This document shows positions 13,101 to 27,302 of a DNA stretch of 64,000 bases, one piece after another. The translations under genes and the position numbers were made by a program. The stretch spans positions 17,098,589 through 17,162,588 of the forward strand of contig CM072888.1 of NCBI GenBank assembly GCA_037013685.1, written 5' to 3'. Every line of letters starts with the position of its first letter. The stretch's first letter is position 1. Source of the stretch: Acridotheres tristis (Eukaryota > Chordata > Aves > Passeriformes > Sturnidae). The notes below the pieces were generated by a model, which saw nothing but the letters and a program-made list of their open reading frames with translations, was not told the origin of the DNA and ran no database searches.

Positions 13101-16100
13101 CACCACTGATTCTAATCCTTCCCCCCAGATATATTACTCAGATAATGTAAAGTCATAACTCCTTGTAAATTATTTATGATCCTGTCCCACCTTAGATTAA
13201 AAAATATTTCTGCTGGATACTTGCAGGGTTAATATCTGTAGCCCTGTGTTTGATTTCCTGAAAGGCACAGTTATTTCTCTAGTCAATGGGAGGTGTATAG
13301 CATTTGCTGTGTCTGGTAGCTACACAGCTAGCTGTGATGTGATCAGAAACAGGACATGCAACCGTGACCAGAACAAGTAGATCCAAACACAGAAAGTCAC
13401 GGTAGCCCAGGGAGAAGACAGTTATTCAGTGGAAGGATTTGCAACGTGATCACTGACTGAAATGAATCTGATTCATAGCATACTTCTATTTAATCTTTCA
13501 TATGATGGATCATAACACCAAGAGCATTGTGACATGAACCAAACTTGGCATTCATCAGATTAATTCCTCATTTTTCATCGAGGAGTCAGGAATGTTGATA
13601 ATTTGCAGCATATTTGTAGCAGACAGCAGTGTCTGCATGACAGACAATATAAGTCAACTACCAGTTCTGCGTGTGCTAATGCTTTCAGGAAACAGCAACC
13701 TACTCAAAAAGTGACTTAAGAATATAAGTATTCTGAAATAGTGGCTTCCACTGTGAATGAAGAGGCTTACCACAAATAATGGGTGAGTTAGTTTAAGGAG
13801 TACATTCTGATTCTGCACCAGACTTTAAGCTGTTGTAGACTAAAAAAAGTGCTGGAAAAGGAGAAGATTTTTAGAGTCCTAAAAATGAAAAGTTTTTGAG
13901 CAGTGCAGAATTAATCATAGAAGACTTACTTGACCTTGCACTTCAAGGTTAAACAAATAACTTGGGATAAAAAGGAGGATTTTTACAGAATATAAATTTA
14001 GCCAAACTTGTCTAAAGCAGTATTTCTTCACTTTCCTCTGACTGTCTTGTGGCTAGTCATTATCAGACACAAGATGGTGGACTTGAGGGCACACTGGTCT
14101 TACCTAATCTATTGTTTTTTCTGTATGCTACTTTTAAACAGCTTTGTACCCTATTTATTAATCATGGCTTATAAGAAGGGGACCAGAATGACAGGGCAAG
14201 ATGAAAACCCCTTTCATCAACATGCTCTTCTATAGTCCCTCTTTCTTCCTTATCACAAGAAAATAGCTGCAAAAGTCCATCCCTTTCGTTTTCAGAGAGG
14301 CTTCCTGGGTGTCCTGACTTGGCAGCTCGAGTTGATGAGTAGCTTTACACCAGCAGTGGTGCAGGGTATCAATGCTGCAGGGCTGAGTGGTGGTTGCAAG
14401 GCTTCTTGTTACTTCTGAGAAAGGAGGCAACGTCAGGAAAACCATGTCAGTGATATAATAAATAATAATAAATCAAAGCTTTCATTGCTAGCAAGGTTTT
14501 ACTCCTGTGGTAACTCATAAGCTATCATACCTTTTCCTTGGAAACTCTTTCTGTGTGTGGTTTGAAATCCTTTGTTGTGGTACCAAAGAAGAAAATAATT
14601 ATCCTTCACTTTTATGGGAAAGAATGGACAGTCTATCTCATGCATCAGAAGAGGATGAAATGAATGTAGTTTGTATCCCTTAAGGTATCTTGATCCCTTA
14701 GGGAAGAAGAGAGGACAGATTGGGTAGGGGGTTACAGAACTCACAGCATAGAGGGGTATATTTAAGAAAACTCCACCTAAATGTTATCCAAAACATAATT
14801 TAGTCACAGACATATGTGTGGCAGGAGAAGAAATCAGTTGTTAAGGTAGAGAGAAATTGTTCTGAGATAAACATAGTAGAAGTTAGAGTATGGCTGTTAT
14901 TTTATCACTGATGTTCCTTGCAATTGTCTAGATGAGTTGAGTGGAACAAGGTATTTCTCTTGGGTTGGCTAGAATTATAAAAGAGTGCATCCACAAGGAT
15001 ACAGCACTCCAAAACACTTCCTGAAATGAGGTCAGGGAATGGAAGGAGGCAGAAAAGCGTCATGTCTAAAACATGGTGCTTGCTTAAAGCTGCTTGCCAA
15101 GAACATTAGACCAGAAGTAACGTTGAAGTCATGTTGTAGGACATAAGCATCCATCCATCTGTGCCTTTCCTCAGTCAGGTCAGTGCACTTCATGCTGAAA
15201 GTGGGGTTGAGGCTTCAAACTAGGAAGAAAATTTTTTTATGTCCTCTTCCAAAGGAAGGTTTAAACAAAAAAGTTAGCATTTACTGCAGTATGTGTTCTT
15301 AGATTTTACATCCCGATCTGTTGATGATTTCATCACTTGAACTTCTTGATGTATTGATTTGATTTTACTCGTGACCTTAATGTGATTGTCAGATTGTTCT
15401 GTCTTTAATTACCTCAGTAAAATTGTAGTATATTAGCTCAGTGGAGTGCTAATTTAAGTGCCTCTTTGCTTGCTCAACCTCTTCTGGAAAACTCATTTTA
15501 AAAAGTCAACATAACAGGTTTCATCTGTCAAACTTTGCAGCATGGACATTGCATTCAGTGGATACAAATAACCTTCAGCAAAGAAGATTGCAAGTCTGAG
15601 AGAAACTTAATATCCAAGTCTTTTGGCCTTACCTACTAAGAGAAAAAGCATATTTGTACCGGAAACTGTGTAGTGGGACAAGGGCCCATTTGCCATTTGT
15701 TAGAGACATTTAGCAAACAACATTTTCAGAACTGTGGAGTAACTTGTATGGATTTAGGGCCAGTGTCTTACAGCCAGTGAAGGCAGGGAACACAAACATT
15801 TCAGTGAATAATTTAAAAGACTTCATAACCAAACCCTAGTCCATTGTGCTCCTATAAACTACTTAAAGGGGCTATCCCTCCTATATGTTACTCCCACTGT
15901 GGGCAGAATATCAGGGGAGAATTTATGGCAGACATTGCCTGGAGTCCTGGTGAAATTTTTCTTCTCCCCCCATAAGATTTACCTTTTGTTTGTGATTCCC
16001 CTTCCCACCGGTGTGCGAGAGGGGAGAGTGAGCAAGCAGCTGCATGATGCTTTGTTGCCAGCTGGTGTTACACCACTACAAGCCCCAGATTGCTTCTGCT

Positions 16101-19100
16101 GAAGCTGCTTGGCTAAAGTGCACTGCTGCTGCCTCAGCAGAGTGGATGTGCCAGCTGTGGGTGGCAGGACAGCCCCTCTCAGCTTGGTGCTGCTTGGAAC
16201 ACAGAGGGAAGGTGGGGAAAGAGGATGCTGCTTGGCACTGGAAGGCCAAAGACAATGCTAGTGAGATGATAAAGGTACCTTTATCCCATTTATACATTAG
16301 AGGTGGCTAAGGGGTTCCCAAAACCAGTCAGCTTCACCAAGGAGATCCATTTTCTCAGTAGCAGAAGCGTGCTGCAAGCACTGTTAATCACTCTGCCACT
16401 GCCCAGAGGTCTGTACAAATTACTCTGCTTTTTAGCATGTGAGTCCTTGTAGCCAAACAGCCCGAAAGAATTTTTGAGAGGGGCATTATGAAGCCATGAA
16501 AAGCCACTTGGTTGGCTGCACAAATCCACAAATAAAAGTGCATAGCCATGTACCCATTTTACAGTTGTATAAAGCCTGCTGATATCAGCTGTTTCAAATG
16601 GGTGTGGGATGAGAGGCATCATTGCTCTTTCACAAATGGACACTAAGGTCACTCAAAATCAATATCAAATAAGAGGTGAAAAGCAACTCTTAGAGAAAAT
16701 AAGGTTGAAACTGCTCCAGAATTTAAGGTTTGACCAACCACTTCTGTGCAGTTTGCACAGCTCTAGAAGCAATTGTAAAAACACCAGGAGTTTGTGCTCT
16801 CTTGTGTTTACAAAGCCCCTGCCCTCATGCACCTCAAAGACAAAGCCATACAGTTACACAGGAGAAAGAAATAACTAATCCAGAAATGGGCACTGAAATC
16901 CAAAGTTCTTATTTGGACACCAGAAGTAGTTCTCTTTGTATTTGCCAGCTCTTTGTATTTTTAACAGCAGCATGGTTCACTGCAATGTTTCATAGTGATG
17001 TTTCATTAATATTTGTCTTTTTCTGTATGCTCAAGCACTTGTGTTCTTATGGGCATCTGCAGAAGTTTTAATTTTTTTTAATGAGCTCACATTTGTGTAT
17101 AAAAATGTCTGAATTTTTGGCTTATCTCTTTTTATGCTCATGCTTATGGAAAAATGCATGTGAAAAAATAGCTTTTTACTAAAATGCCTGCAGAGATACG
17201 TATTTCTATGCAAGTTTTCTAACTCTTTTAAAATAACTTGTTTTGTATTGCTTGATATTAGTGAGGAGCTTTTTTGCATTATGGCTCCTAAAAGTAGACG
17301 CAGTGCTAAAACTAGTGCAGAGCAGGGAAGGATAAGGTTTTGCACCGCAGAGGCTTGCCTCCTTTTTCTGTCTTAGACATTTGCCTTTTCACAACAATTT
17401 TCCTGTTGACATGCTCAGCTTGTGATCTAATCTGTGCTCATTAGAGGGCATTTTACACATGCACAGAAGGCAGACTGAGGGAGGGGGAGAGCCTTTGCCA
17501 GTACTTAGAATTTGAAGTTATTTCCCCAAAGTGGAACTCATGTACAGCAGTCACTCTCCAGGCCAGATTTTGAATCTGTCACTCCAACAATAAATCATAT
17601 ATTCACAGGAGTGGAAAATTCGAATAGGCACCTGCTGTCTAATGGAAAAAGTTTTTCATTCTTGCTCTAAATAATATTGTTTGTAGCTTTTCACTGGCTT
17701 GGATGGAATAAATTCAAGCTCTATTAAAGCTTTAGCACAACTTCAGTTATTCTGAGTGGGTTAGATTTTTGTTAAACTTCATTTGAATGCCTGTGTATTT
17801 TTTATGCTATATTAAGTATACCATTTAATGGATTTTGATTGGTAATGCAGCCTGAAGCTTCATTACTTGAAAGCTTTATAGCTACCAGAAGTGTTTTCAG
17901 TCTCTGATGGAGAAAAATCACCTCTCTGGTTGGAGGCTGGCTTTTTCCAAACTGAGAAATCAATAAACTGTCTCATCCTTTTATGACAGACCTGGAATTT
18001 CAGCTCTGTGTTCCCTGAGTTGTGTTCTGTGAATAACATTCCTTAAAGGAGAATTTAGCTGTCATAATCAATGGGAGGCAGCTTGCAGTCTGTTACCGTG
18101 CACCTCAGCCTGGGAAGGACATCAAAGTGACGCTATTTATTGGGATAACCAAGAAAAAATAAAAGCATGAACATGTGGAAAGTGTCACCCTCTCTTGCCT
18201 CTGGGTGTCTAGTTTATATTTATTCCAGTGGAGGCACTCATGGTGCCCTATTTACTAAAAGCCTTTTTTCATTCTTCCTTTTGAATTTTTTTTTCTTCTG
18301 TCCTGCATACTTAAAAAAGTAAAGCATGGTACTATAGCAAAACAGGATCAAAGTGAAGGAGGATCCTTTGCTACCTTCTAACCCAAAGGAGAAAGGTGTT
18401 GTAAGCAAACAAGTGAGATGTCTGCTGTTCTCTGACACCAGAATGCTGCTTTCAGAGCAAATGCCTTCTGTTTAAAGGAATCCAGTGGTGCCCATAGTCA
18501 AGGCTGCCTCTTGAGAGGGAAGAAGTGGTCGCAATTAGGATGATGTCAGCAAGAATATAATAATGTTGCAGGTAAAATGTCCCTGTGAATTGAAATTGCC
18601 ATGAAGTTGGCCTTCAGCAGTGGGCTGAGTGTCTGAGAAAAGCCTTGGTAGAACTGATAATTTTGTTGAAGAGAATGTCTGTTGCAAAGCTATTTTTTTT
18701 CTTTTTAGTGAAGAACTCTGGATTCGTGTCATGTTTTCAAAAGGATCAGCTGTTCTGTTCTGGATCTGTGTGACAGAACTGAAATCTTATTGTAGGTTGT
18801 GCTTGGTGCAATAAGAAAGTGCCTTGCCAAGATGTTACAGTGCTGCTGTGTGGGGCCTGGGTTCTTGTAAAAGAGAGATGGAGGTTTCAGGGTGTGCTGG
18901 TGTTGAGTGGTGGCCATGTGTAACTCAAAACCTACAGCACCTAGCTTTATTCTTAGACGCAAGATCTTCAGATGTGTTTTGTGTCTAGGAGAGAGTTATT
19001 CTGCAAGTTGTCATCTTCTCCTTTGAATAGTAATTGTGCAACTTCTTCCTCAAGTGCAGCCTACTTACTCTTCTGTTTGTCTTCAAGATAAAATGGTCCT

Positions 19101-21730
19101 GCATCAGTTGTGTGCTGCAGATGAATGTGTGAGGAGGAGGCTGGCTGGTTGGCAGGGAATTATCCTCCTGTGCCTAGGAGTGTGTTGCAGATGGACAGGA
19201 TAGATCAACCACCATAGATTAGGAGAGCACAGAGAGGAGCTGAACTGCACTTATGTGTGAAGCAAAGGGTCTAGGGATGGAGCTGAGTGTCTTCTGTCAC
19301 CAAAGTGCTGCCTCTTCCATGGAGCAGACAAGGAGCTGCAGGCTCTGTATTTACTGCAGAAAATGTGCAGAATACTGCAGAATTGGCTCGTAAGTGTGTG
19401 AAGGTCATTAACTGAGTGCCATCTACTGGCACAAGGGGTCTTTATTGTCTCCTTGCTTAACACAAGAAATGGGTGCTACAGCTCACGCTGAATCACTTCC
19501 AGGTGAGCCCTGAAGGCAAGGTGCCAGCCTAGTTTTAACTCTGGCCACAACTTTTATTCTTTTTCCAGCTTTTTCAATGTCTTTGGAAATCCCCTCGTGC
19601 TCTCCTTGGCAGAGCTTATGGACTAGAACAATCTCTTGTACCTGGCTGGGCTGCAGGACAGAACAGGTCAATGCATATTGTTGAGTGACCCTGTTTAAAT
19701 GGTCTGGTGTCTCACAGAAGGGTGCACACATTCAACTAGCTTCTGACAGAAGCATTGCGTGCCCTGCCACTCTTCCATATGTCCTCAGATGTCAGCAGGA
19801 TCCCTTGGCTCTTTGTAAACTCAGGTAGAGAAGCTGGGAAATAATTTGCACCCCTAAAGGAATGCAGAGCGGGGCAGGGGGCTATTATTGTCATTTAATT
19901 AATTTAATAAATATACTTAATGCAATAGGAACCATATCAGTGTAATCATCACCACGAGGCCTCTCCTTCACCTATTTTTCATGCAGAGCAGATCTTTACA
20001 GAACTGGTACAGTTTCAAAAAATGGCAGGACCAAAGCCTGAGTAGGAGTCAGGTAGATCTTCCAGCACTTGGGAAAAACCTGGCATGATTAGGCAATTTG
20101 TCACCCAGTGCTACCGTACAAAGACACTGTATATACTTTGTTCAGGAGAGAAAAGGAGGCAACTTGCATTTTTTTTGTGGAGGGTGGAACTGTGACCTTT
20201 TTAGCTGCTTGCATCAACAAATGAAAACTGAAGTCCTCTGACAGAGCTCTCTAAGGAAAATTTGTCCTGCTGCTTCCCTTGATTAGGAGAAAGTGTTTTT
20301 TTCTGCCTTGCAAAAATGTTTGACATTTAAAAGATTATATAAAAAAATTCTATTTTTCAGTAAAATGAAACGACAGTTTTACAAAGTTCTTCACCGAGAA
20401 TGAGGCACTAGAATAGACTGGGATACCCATTCCCGTGATGGAAGCCCCAGACTCAAGCCATTGCTAGAACAAGGAGGTCCAACTCAGGCTGGGAAAGATG
20501 CCCACATCACACAGTTATTCTCCAGTGGAGTCTTCCTCTCTCATGAGCTCAGTGGCCATCTTCTCCACAGGGAGCCTTTGAGAACCATATTGACAGTAGC
20601 TCTCTTCACAGAAGAACTTGTCATCTTTGTGCAGGGGAAGTATATTTCCTAGAAGATTTCCATCTGTCTTGAGTACACACTTTGTTTAAACATCCAAAAT
20701 ATTGAAATAAGAAGCTGCTCGCAGAATAATCACCTTATCGTAAAACACACCCTGCTAAGAACATGATTTCTCTTTCCATTTAATGTGAGGCAGTGTTCCT
20801 CATTATTCTCTGCACACTGAGCTTCATCTAAATCAAATTGAACTGAAAAGGACAATAGTGCTATTGATTTCTAGTACTAAAAATAATGCATAATAACCCC
20901 ACTGTACTGTCAAATCTGTTCAGTGAATGAAATTGCTATCACAGAAGATGTATCATTATTCATCAATTTTATTATCCTTGCCAAGCAGGCTGGCATCTTC
21001 ATTCAAGTCATTTCTACGGAGCTTGACTTGAGCGAGAAGTGACAACACGATCTGCACTTTTTGGTCACCCATGCATACCCAGGAGCTGTTCAAACGTCTT
21101 TATTCCTGTGAGGAGAGCATGGATGTGCCTTCCTGCTTACTGTATTTCTAATAGGTATGGGAAAGCTGCAGTTTAGCTGAAAACAAGATGAGGAGAGATG
21201 GCACATGCGTTTGAATGTTTTAAATCTGTGCGCAACTGTGCCAAGAGCAAAAATTCCTGAATTAGAAAAGATATAACAAGAAGATTAAAAGCACAACTAA
21301 TTTGTTATAAGCTATCATCTAGGCTTAAAGCTTTTCTCTTCTGTTTTTAAATACTGTTTATAATGAGTGCTGCAAAGGAAACCCTGCAGTACAGAGTGCC
21401 AGGAGTCATGTTTTGGGACAGGGAGTTGCAGTTGTCTTGGAGGTTCAGCTGGCATAAAGTGCCTCGGGTTCACAGATGGCATCTCCCTTCTCTGCAGTGT
21501 GCTATAACATGGCTCGATTCATGGGTGCATGCTGGGGATGATTATTTTTAGATGATAACTGCTTAGTTCTGAAGGAGCTTTTAGCAGTCTTGGAGCCAAT
21601 AAGGTAACTGGCATCAGCAATGTGAAAATTGCTGCAGCTTGGCACCCAGGAAAAATACTGGTCACTTGGGTCAGGTTCTTCAGAGACAACAACCAGCAAG
21701 TACTGACACCAACAGCAAGGGTTTTGGGAC
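7191..21730. other. Long non-coding stretch, nothing recognised
   Basis: Across 14.5 kb I see no convincing exon, transposon or structured repeat. Open frames up to about 123 codons exist on both strands but have no domain, no compositional change and no good flanking signals. Short simple repeats occur, such as an AAT-rich run near 14457-14472. The segment near 16.0-16.3 kb is somewhat richer in G+C but has no CpG-island character. This is best described as intron or intergenic DNA. Confidence 0.6.
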
Positions 21731-21761
21731 TTGGGGTTTTTCTGTTGATTAAAAACCCCAA
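21731..21761. repeat. Perfect 11-bp hairpin, 9-nt loop
   Basis: The left arm TTGGGGTTTTT at 21731-21741 is exactly complementary to AAAAACCCCAA at 21751-21761, around a 9-base loop. The G4T5 arm resembles the G/T-rich tracts elsewhere in the window, so this may be a small inverted copy of that kind of sequence. No function can be inferred. Confidence 0.7.
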
Positions 21762-24700
21762 AGAAACAAACACCAAAATCAACCACCCCTGTTGCAAGTA
21801 TTCCTCACTTCTCACACACACTTGATTTTCTGAACTGCTGAGTAATTTGGGTTGGAATACACTTCCTCTCTTTGTTTTTGTGATGTGTCAAACATTCATT
21901 ATGAGGAGTTCTTGATCCTACATCCCTCTGTAGTTTGTGCTTTGTAACAGTTCCACCACTTGCCGCTCAAGTCCAAAACTGCTCTCCTCTTTCTGGTTTT
22001 GATTTGTTGGTGTTTGTATCTGCCCTTCCAGGGGCTGGCTGGAACCTGCTACAGAAGGGCAAAAGTGCTGAGTGGAACATGTTTCACTGGTTTCTTTGAC
22101 TGCTAATGGGAAATACTGACACTCTTTCAAGAAAGCTCACTCATGTGGCCATCTCGGTTTTTCTTGAAAGTTCAGGCTGACTGCAAGGTTAAAGGAAAGG
22201 GGGTTTAACTGACTCCAGCCTTCAAATTTATTTCAGCCAGACTGGTGAGGAAGTTTACACAAGGTTGAAGGTCAATTACTTTGTGTGTAGGTGTTGGAAA
22301 ATTCAGGGGGGAAAAAATAGTTCTTTTTGTGTGAGGTGTCCAGGGACTTTGCTGTAAACCTCATATTTCTGCTCCCCACCTCTTAGATCATGTGGAGGAT
22401 TATTGGAACACAGCTGACTTTTCTGACATAAACCCCACTCATTTCTGTTCCAGTCTTCTTCCCAAGCCCTCCTATTTCATTCTACTCAGGTGGAAGGAGA
22501 ATGGGAGTAAAGAGTGGGAAGAACTGGTAAAACCCCAAAACTTGCACATGATGTAGCTTAGCTGGTGATGATTATGGTTCTGGGGACCAAAAGCTTCTGC
22601 CATTATCAAGGCCTTTTGAAGAAGGGAACCTCTATAGGGCAGTGTTGCAAAAGGAAGGGAGCTCTTGGGCAGGTTTCACAACTTGAGCTCAATGGATGGT
22701 CTAGGCAATGCACAGACCTTTCAGAGGGCTGCTTTCAAACGAGAGATTTCCTCAGCTGACCTTGTGGCATGGGCTAACTCTGCATTGAGCTGACAGTTTG
22801 CTTTCCAGGACCTACATGACACCTGAGGTGGAAACGTGCTTCCCACAGCAAGGCTATTAATAAATCTGCTTTTGTGAGCTCTTGGCCACAGTCTGAGGCC
22901 ATATTCTTCTAATAACCCTAAAATATGTTTTGTTTTCATGTACTTGTGGATATTAGGTTGAACCTTTCCTACTGTCAACGATTTCTGAAGCCTTAATTGC
23001 TTTTCCAGCTTAATTGCCCCTGGAATGAGCTCAGGAATTAGCTTTTTGCTAATGGGGAAATATTTGAGCTGTTAAGGCTCTAAACTATTATTTTTAGACC
23101 TAAATTAAGGTGGGGAAATGAGATGCAGATAACAATCAAGGTTTCAGTGTTATTACACTCAAATGCACTAGGACTTACAAGATTAAATACAGCCTAAAAT
23201 GAGTCCAAGATCCTGTTCAAAATGAGTAGAGTAGTTTTGAGATGAAACATTATCTCAGCTACATGCCATCTTGATCCTATTTATCCTTGTTTTAATGTAA
23301 AGGTTTTGTTGACAGACGTCATTCCAATACTTTCACTGGGTTTATATGCTAAAAGAGTTGGTTTTATTGGAATAATATGATAAACGTTTAAGATTTATAT
23401 TTTTTTCTCTCATCTTAGAAAAAAAATTGAGAAATTGAGTAATGACCTAATGGGTTTTAGCAGATGCTTTGCCAGCATGTGGAGAATTCATGTGGTATTG
23501 CTTGTCACTGGGGGACCTTAACCATTTTGGAGCACGTACAGCCCTCAGAAGCAGTACAGTAATACCTTGCAGTACTTCTGAGGCATATGCAAAATACAGG
23601 TTTCAGCAGATACGGCTCAATCAAAGCAGTTTGTGAGAGTAAAAACTGGAGTGTAGCAAATTAGCAGTTTTATTTTACACCCAAGTCATTGCTCAAAGAT
23701 GGAAAATTATGCTGAAAAAACACTGCATGTGATAAAAACAAACGTTATTTTTATTCCTAGAAAGAAACTTTCATAGAACGGTTATCAGTGTTGCAATTCT
23801 CATCATTTGCTGGTTTGTTTCAAGAATTCTTCTCCTATGTGATGGCCCCTCTGACAAGGCAAACCTCAAATTCAAACAGATTCATCAGTCAAAAAGTCTT
23901 GCATTTAATCATTCTGCTTATGTAGGTCACTCAATGAGGTTTTTACCAAGATTTTTTAATTTGTGGAGCCTACATAAAGTCATATTTGAGACCCTGTAGA
24001 AATGTAACATCTGGTTCTTTCATTAAAGGCTCTCAAAATGTACATGTGCAACAGGACCTAAGTAAGATCTCATTGGGGAAAAAAGAAATAATTTGAACCT
24101 GAATGGAAACCTTTATTGTATGTTCTGGTGAAACAAATGGAAAATTCTGCATGAATCTACTCTAGAACTTGTCTTGCTATTTTTCCGCTCTTGACTCTGT
24201 CTTTATAATATGATCAAGGCTGTTCCCTGCTGGAGACCTTTTCTGTGAGAAGATACATAAACATTTGGCTCAGAAGCAGGACAGTTAACTGGACCTTCCT
24301 GGAGCCCTGCTCTTTTTTGGTGAAGAGGATGGAGGAAGAAGTGAAGGGCCAGGTACTGAGTGGTTCTTGTATCCAGGAGCTGCCAATACAGAGCTGAACA
24401 AAGTAAAAGGGGGGAGGCACGCTCCTGGTGTGATGTATGTACGTGCTCGAGCATGCCAGGCTTTACCTGGAAAGACAAATATTCCATCAATCTGATCCTG
24501 CTGCAGAGCAGAAATTGTGCCAGCCAACATGTGGAACTCTTTTCCAGGCCTAGCAGCTGGAAAGGCCGTGGTTTGTGTCATGGCCACTTATGGGAATGTG
24601 CTTTGGTCCAGCTGATCCCTCTCCAGGAATTTGCCCCTTTTAGCAGGTGGAGCTTTCCTGCCTTTACAATGACAGCTGTCTGGCCAAATTGGGCCTTTCA

Positions 24701-25160
24701 GCAACCTCTCCCCCCTGCCTTCCATGGTTCCTGACCACACAGGTCCACTCCCCTGAGTGCTGGGTGTCTGTTTCTGCCTCTTGCACTGTTTTTGTGTTCC
24801 CAAGTGAATGCCGTGCTGTGCAAAGCCAGCATGAGCTGCATCAGGCTCCATAATGAGATGCTGGTGGTACTGCCAGGGCACCACTTCCATCTCTACAGGA
24901 TAAGTAACATCATTTATGGGAAGTCTTGAGAGCTAAAGCAGATCTGGCTGTGACAGGGGCAATCAGATTTATATAATTTTCTGACAGACAGTAAAGCTTA
25001 AAGCTGCACAAACCGGAAATATACTGTCAAAGACAGTTAATGCTTTAGAAACCCAAGGTTTTATGAGGCAAGGCACAGACCTCTCCTCTTACAAAGATGC
25101 TGCTGCTTTCTCCTGTCTTTTCAGAAGCCCCACACTGCCATGAGACAAGACCCCATCCTT
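21762..25160. other. Non-coding DNA, nothing recognised
   Basis: There are open frames of 95-124 codons on both strands around 24.2-24.9 kb. They overlap each other and have no domain or splice context, as expected from a slightly GC-richer, stop-poor patch. No transposon was recognised. Confidence 0.55.
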
Positions 25161-25246
25161 CCATAAATCTATTTTAGATTCTAATAGATTCATAATAATT
25201 TAATAGATTTAATAATCTAATCTAATTGATTCATAAATCTATTTGA
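25161..25246. repeat. AT-rich degenerate repeat cluster
   Basis: A block about 85 bp long is built from variants of 'aatctatt', 'aatagatt' and 'ataatcta' in both orientations. It is bounded by a direct repeat, 'cataaatctattt', at 25162-25174 and 25232-25244. The mix of direct and inverted copies suggests local duplication and slippage. Confidence 0.65.
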
Positions 25247-27284
25247 TCCCTACTAAAGGTAACAGAAATATAATAAATTTTAACAGAAAATAATTGACAG
25301 AAATAAGATAAAGATTTTAATGAGGGATGTGTTTGGACTAGACTCTACCATGACTTAGAATTTAATGTTTGTGTGACAAGAAGTAGCAGCAATTCTCCTT
25401 GGTTATAGCTGGAACAATAAGTACATTTTAAAGTCACTAATGCAGGGGAGATGATATGAAATGAGTTAAAAGCTGAGACTGGGTCATGATTTTCCAGCCA
25501 GCACAATGCCCCAAAGATATCTTGAACCATTAAGGCTGTCTTATGCTCTTTCAGTAGAATAATATATCAATTCCATAAGTTTTGGCACAGTGTCTCAAAA
25601 CTAACATTTAGCTAGGGCATGTAGGTACAAAAGGCAAGAAGGACATGGAGGCTGAAAATTTATTGCACACAATTCTTGCACCCCTGACTGTATATGTTTT
25701 GGTGGGAGTGTATGTTGCAAGTCACAAAGTGTGATGGTGGAACACATGAGTCAAAGATAGGGCTGGTGAAAGTGATGGCAGCAAAGTCAGGTTTGTGCTG
25801 TGGAGACCTGTGGAAACTTGTTCTGCTTTATGTGTCATGTAACCCTGCACTGTATCTGGGGGGGTCTGACTGCACCCCAAAAACACACCCAGTCCCCATG
25901 ATGTGGACAGGAGACTGCAGAGCTTTGGGGGCCTAAACTATTTCAATGTTTTGACTTCAGGTAAGTGATGGTTTGACAAAGCCACCTTGTGCAGTGTGTT
26001 TTGATCAGATCCTACAAACCCAAAGAACCTGGAGATACCAAACATCCTTAATTCACTTGATGAGCCTGCTACTTTTTTTTTTTATTCCCCCTGGGACCTT
26101 ATAGCTAAAAGAGTTTCTGAGGGTCAAGCAAGTTTGTCATTTGTGTATTACTGCGCAAACTCAAACCCAGAAGGCTTTTGCAGGACATTCTGTGATCTTG
26201 ATACCCTGTTGTCCCAAGTTGAAGAAGCTTTTCCTCCTATTTGAGTGTGGTCTAGGGTGAGAACAAAAGAATGAGGAGTACAGACTGTGTCCAGGTGAAG
26301 AACACAAATGATTGTTTTTATTTAAAAACTAAAAAGGCAAATCTGTTCTTTTGAGTAGCACAGCTTGTGCTGCAACTTCTGTAATTCTACAGAAAATTGT
26401 GGAACTTTAGGGTCTTTTTGCTGGAGGCAGGCGTTAAATTTAATTCTCCCTCTTCTTATTGTTACAAAATAACTGTACCTGCTTATTGTGCAGTCAAGTA
26501 ACTCTTTTTAACCAGAGATGATGATTGCAAACTGTTGTTTAAAGATGACAGATATTTTTCCCCCTAAAAAGACAATCTACTGCTTTTTAAATGAAGTACT
26601 TTTGAAAGCTGAATGTATCCTTATTGCTTTAACATCTCTTTCATTTACATACTGCACTGAAGGGAAAAAAAAGCAAGTAGTAGAAAACCAGAGAAGGAGG
26701 TGGAAAAAGAAGACAGAAGTAGATAATCAAAAACACTTTAAAATTTTTTTCTGTCTTCAGATATTCCTCCTGCTTCACCTCTATTTATCCATCCAAAAGG
26801 AACTGACAGGAGCTCATAATTTTGGAGATTTTTCCATTTGAGTCAGGTGACTTCATGCTGAGGAAGTGGTGCTAAATAGGTTCATGTATGAAAAAAAGGT
26901 AGTTCCCAGGGTTGGGAGGCCCTTCCAGCAGACTGTTTAGGGGAAGCAGCCAAACCCACCAAATCCAAACCCCAAACAGATCACAGGAGGAAGATGAGCA
27001 AATTAAAAACAATCAAAAGAAATTTCAGGAATTTTACACTACAGAATAATTATAGGTCACATTAAAATGCTCTTCCTGTTATTATCTTTGCGTTTAGTAC
27101 ACTTGGAGTTTTGTTTGATGTTATGGTGATTTATGAGTACATGTAATGACAGAGAAGGCAGAATTCTGATGAAAGGAGAGGTGAATGATTGCCCTGGCAC
27201 ATGCTGAAATCACCTGGGATTCATGGCTATAGCTTTGCTTGGCAATAATTTCCTAGTTTTTAGAGCACTCGTTTGTACAGTGTC
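25247..27284. other. Non-coding DNA
   Basis: No gene or transposon was recognised. A perfect CAG|GTAAGT donor-like site lies at 25961 but has no good acceptor upstream. A short C/A-rich tract lies at about 26947-26978; it would be G/T-rich on the opposite strand. Confidence 0.5.
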
Positions 27285-27302
27285 TCAAATATATATATTT
27301 GA
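27285..27302. repeat. 18-bp perfect AT palindrome
   Basis: TCAAATATATATATTTGA is identical to its own reverse complement. It has an alternating AT core capped by CAAAT/ATTTG. Such sites can extrude as cruciforms or simply reflect AT slippage. No function is inferred. Confidence 0.75.

Noticed and set aside
16290..16652. 120-codon minus-strand frame in a GC-richer patch
   Set aside because: It overlaps other frames, shows no known domain, and lacks splice or promoter context.
25961..25966. Perfect CAG|GTAAGT splice donor
   Set aside because: Only weak acceptors lie upstream, and most frames into it are closed by stops.
26905..26930. 'ggttgggaggcccttccag' as a CR1 3' fragment
   Set aside because: Resembles the CR1 'ggttggaaggnnccttcc' motif only locally; flanking CR1 blocks are absent.
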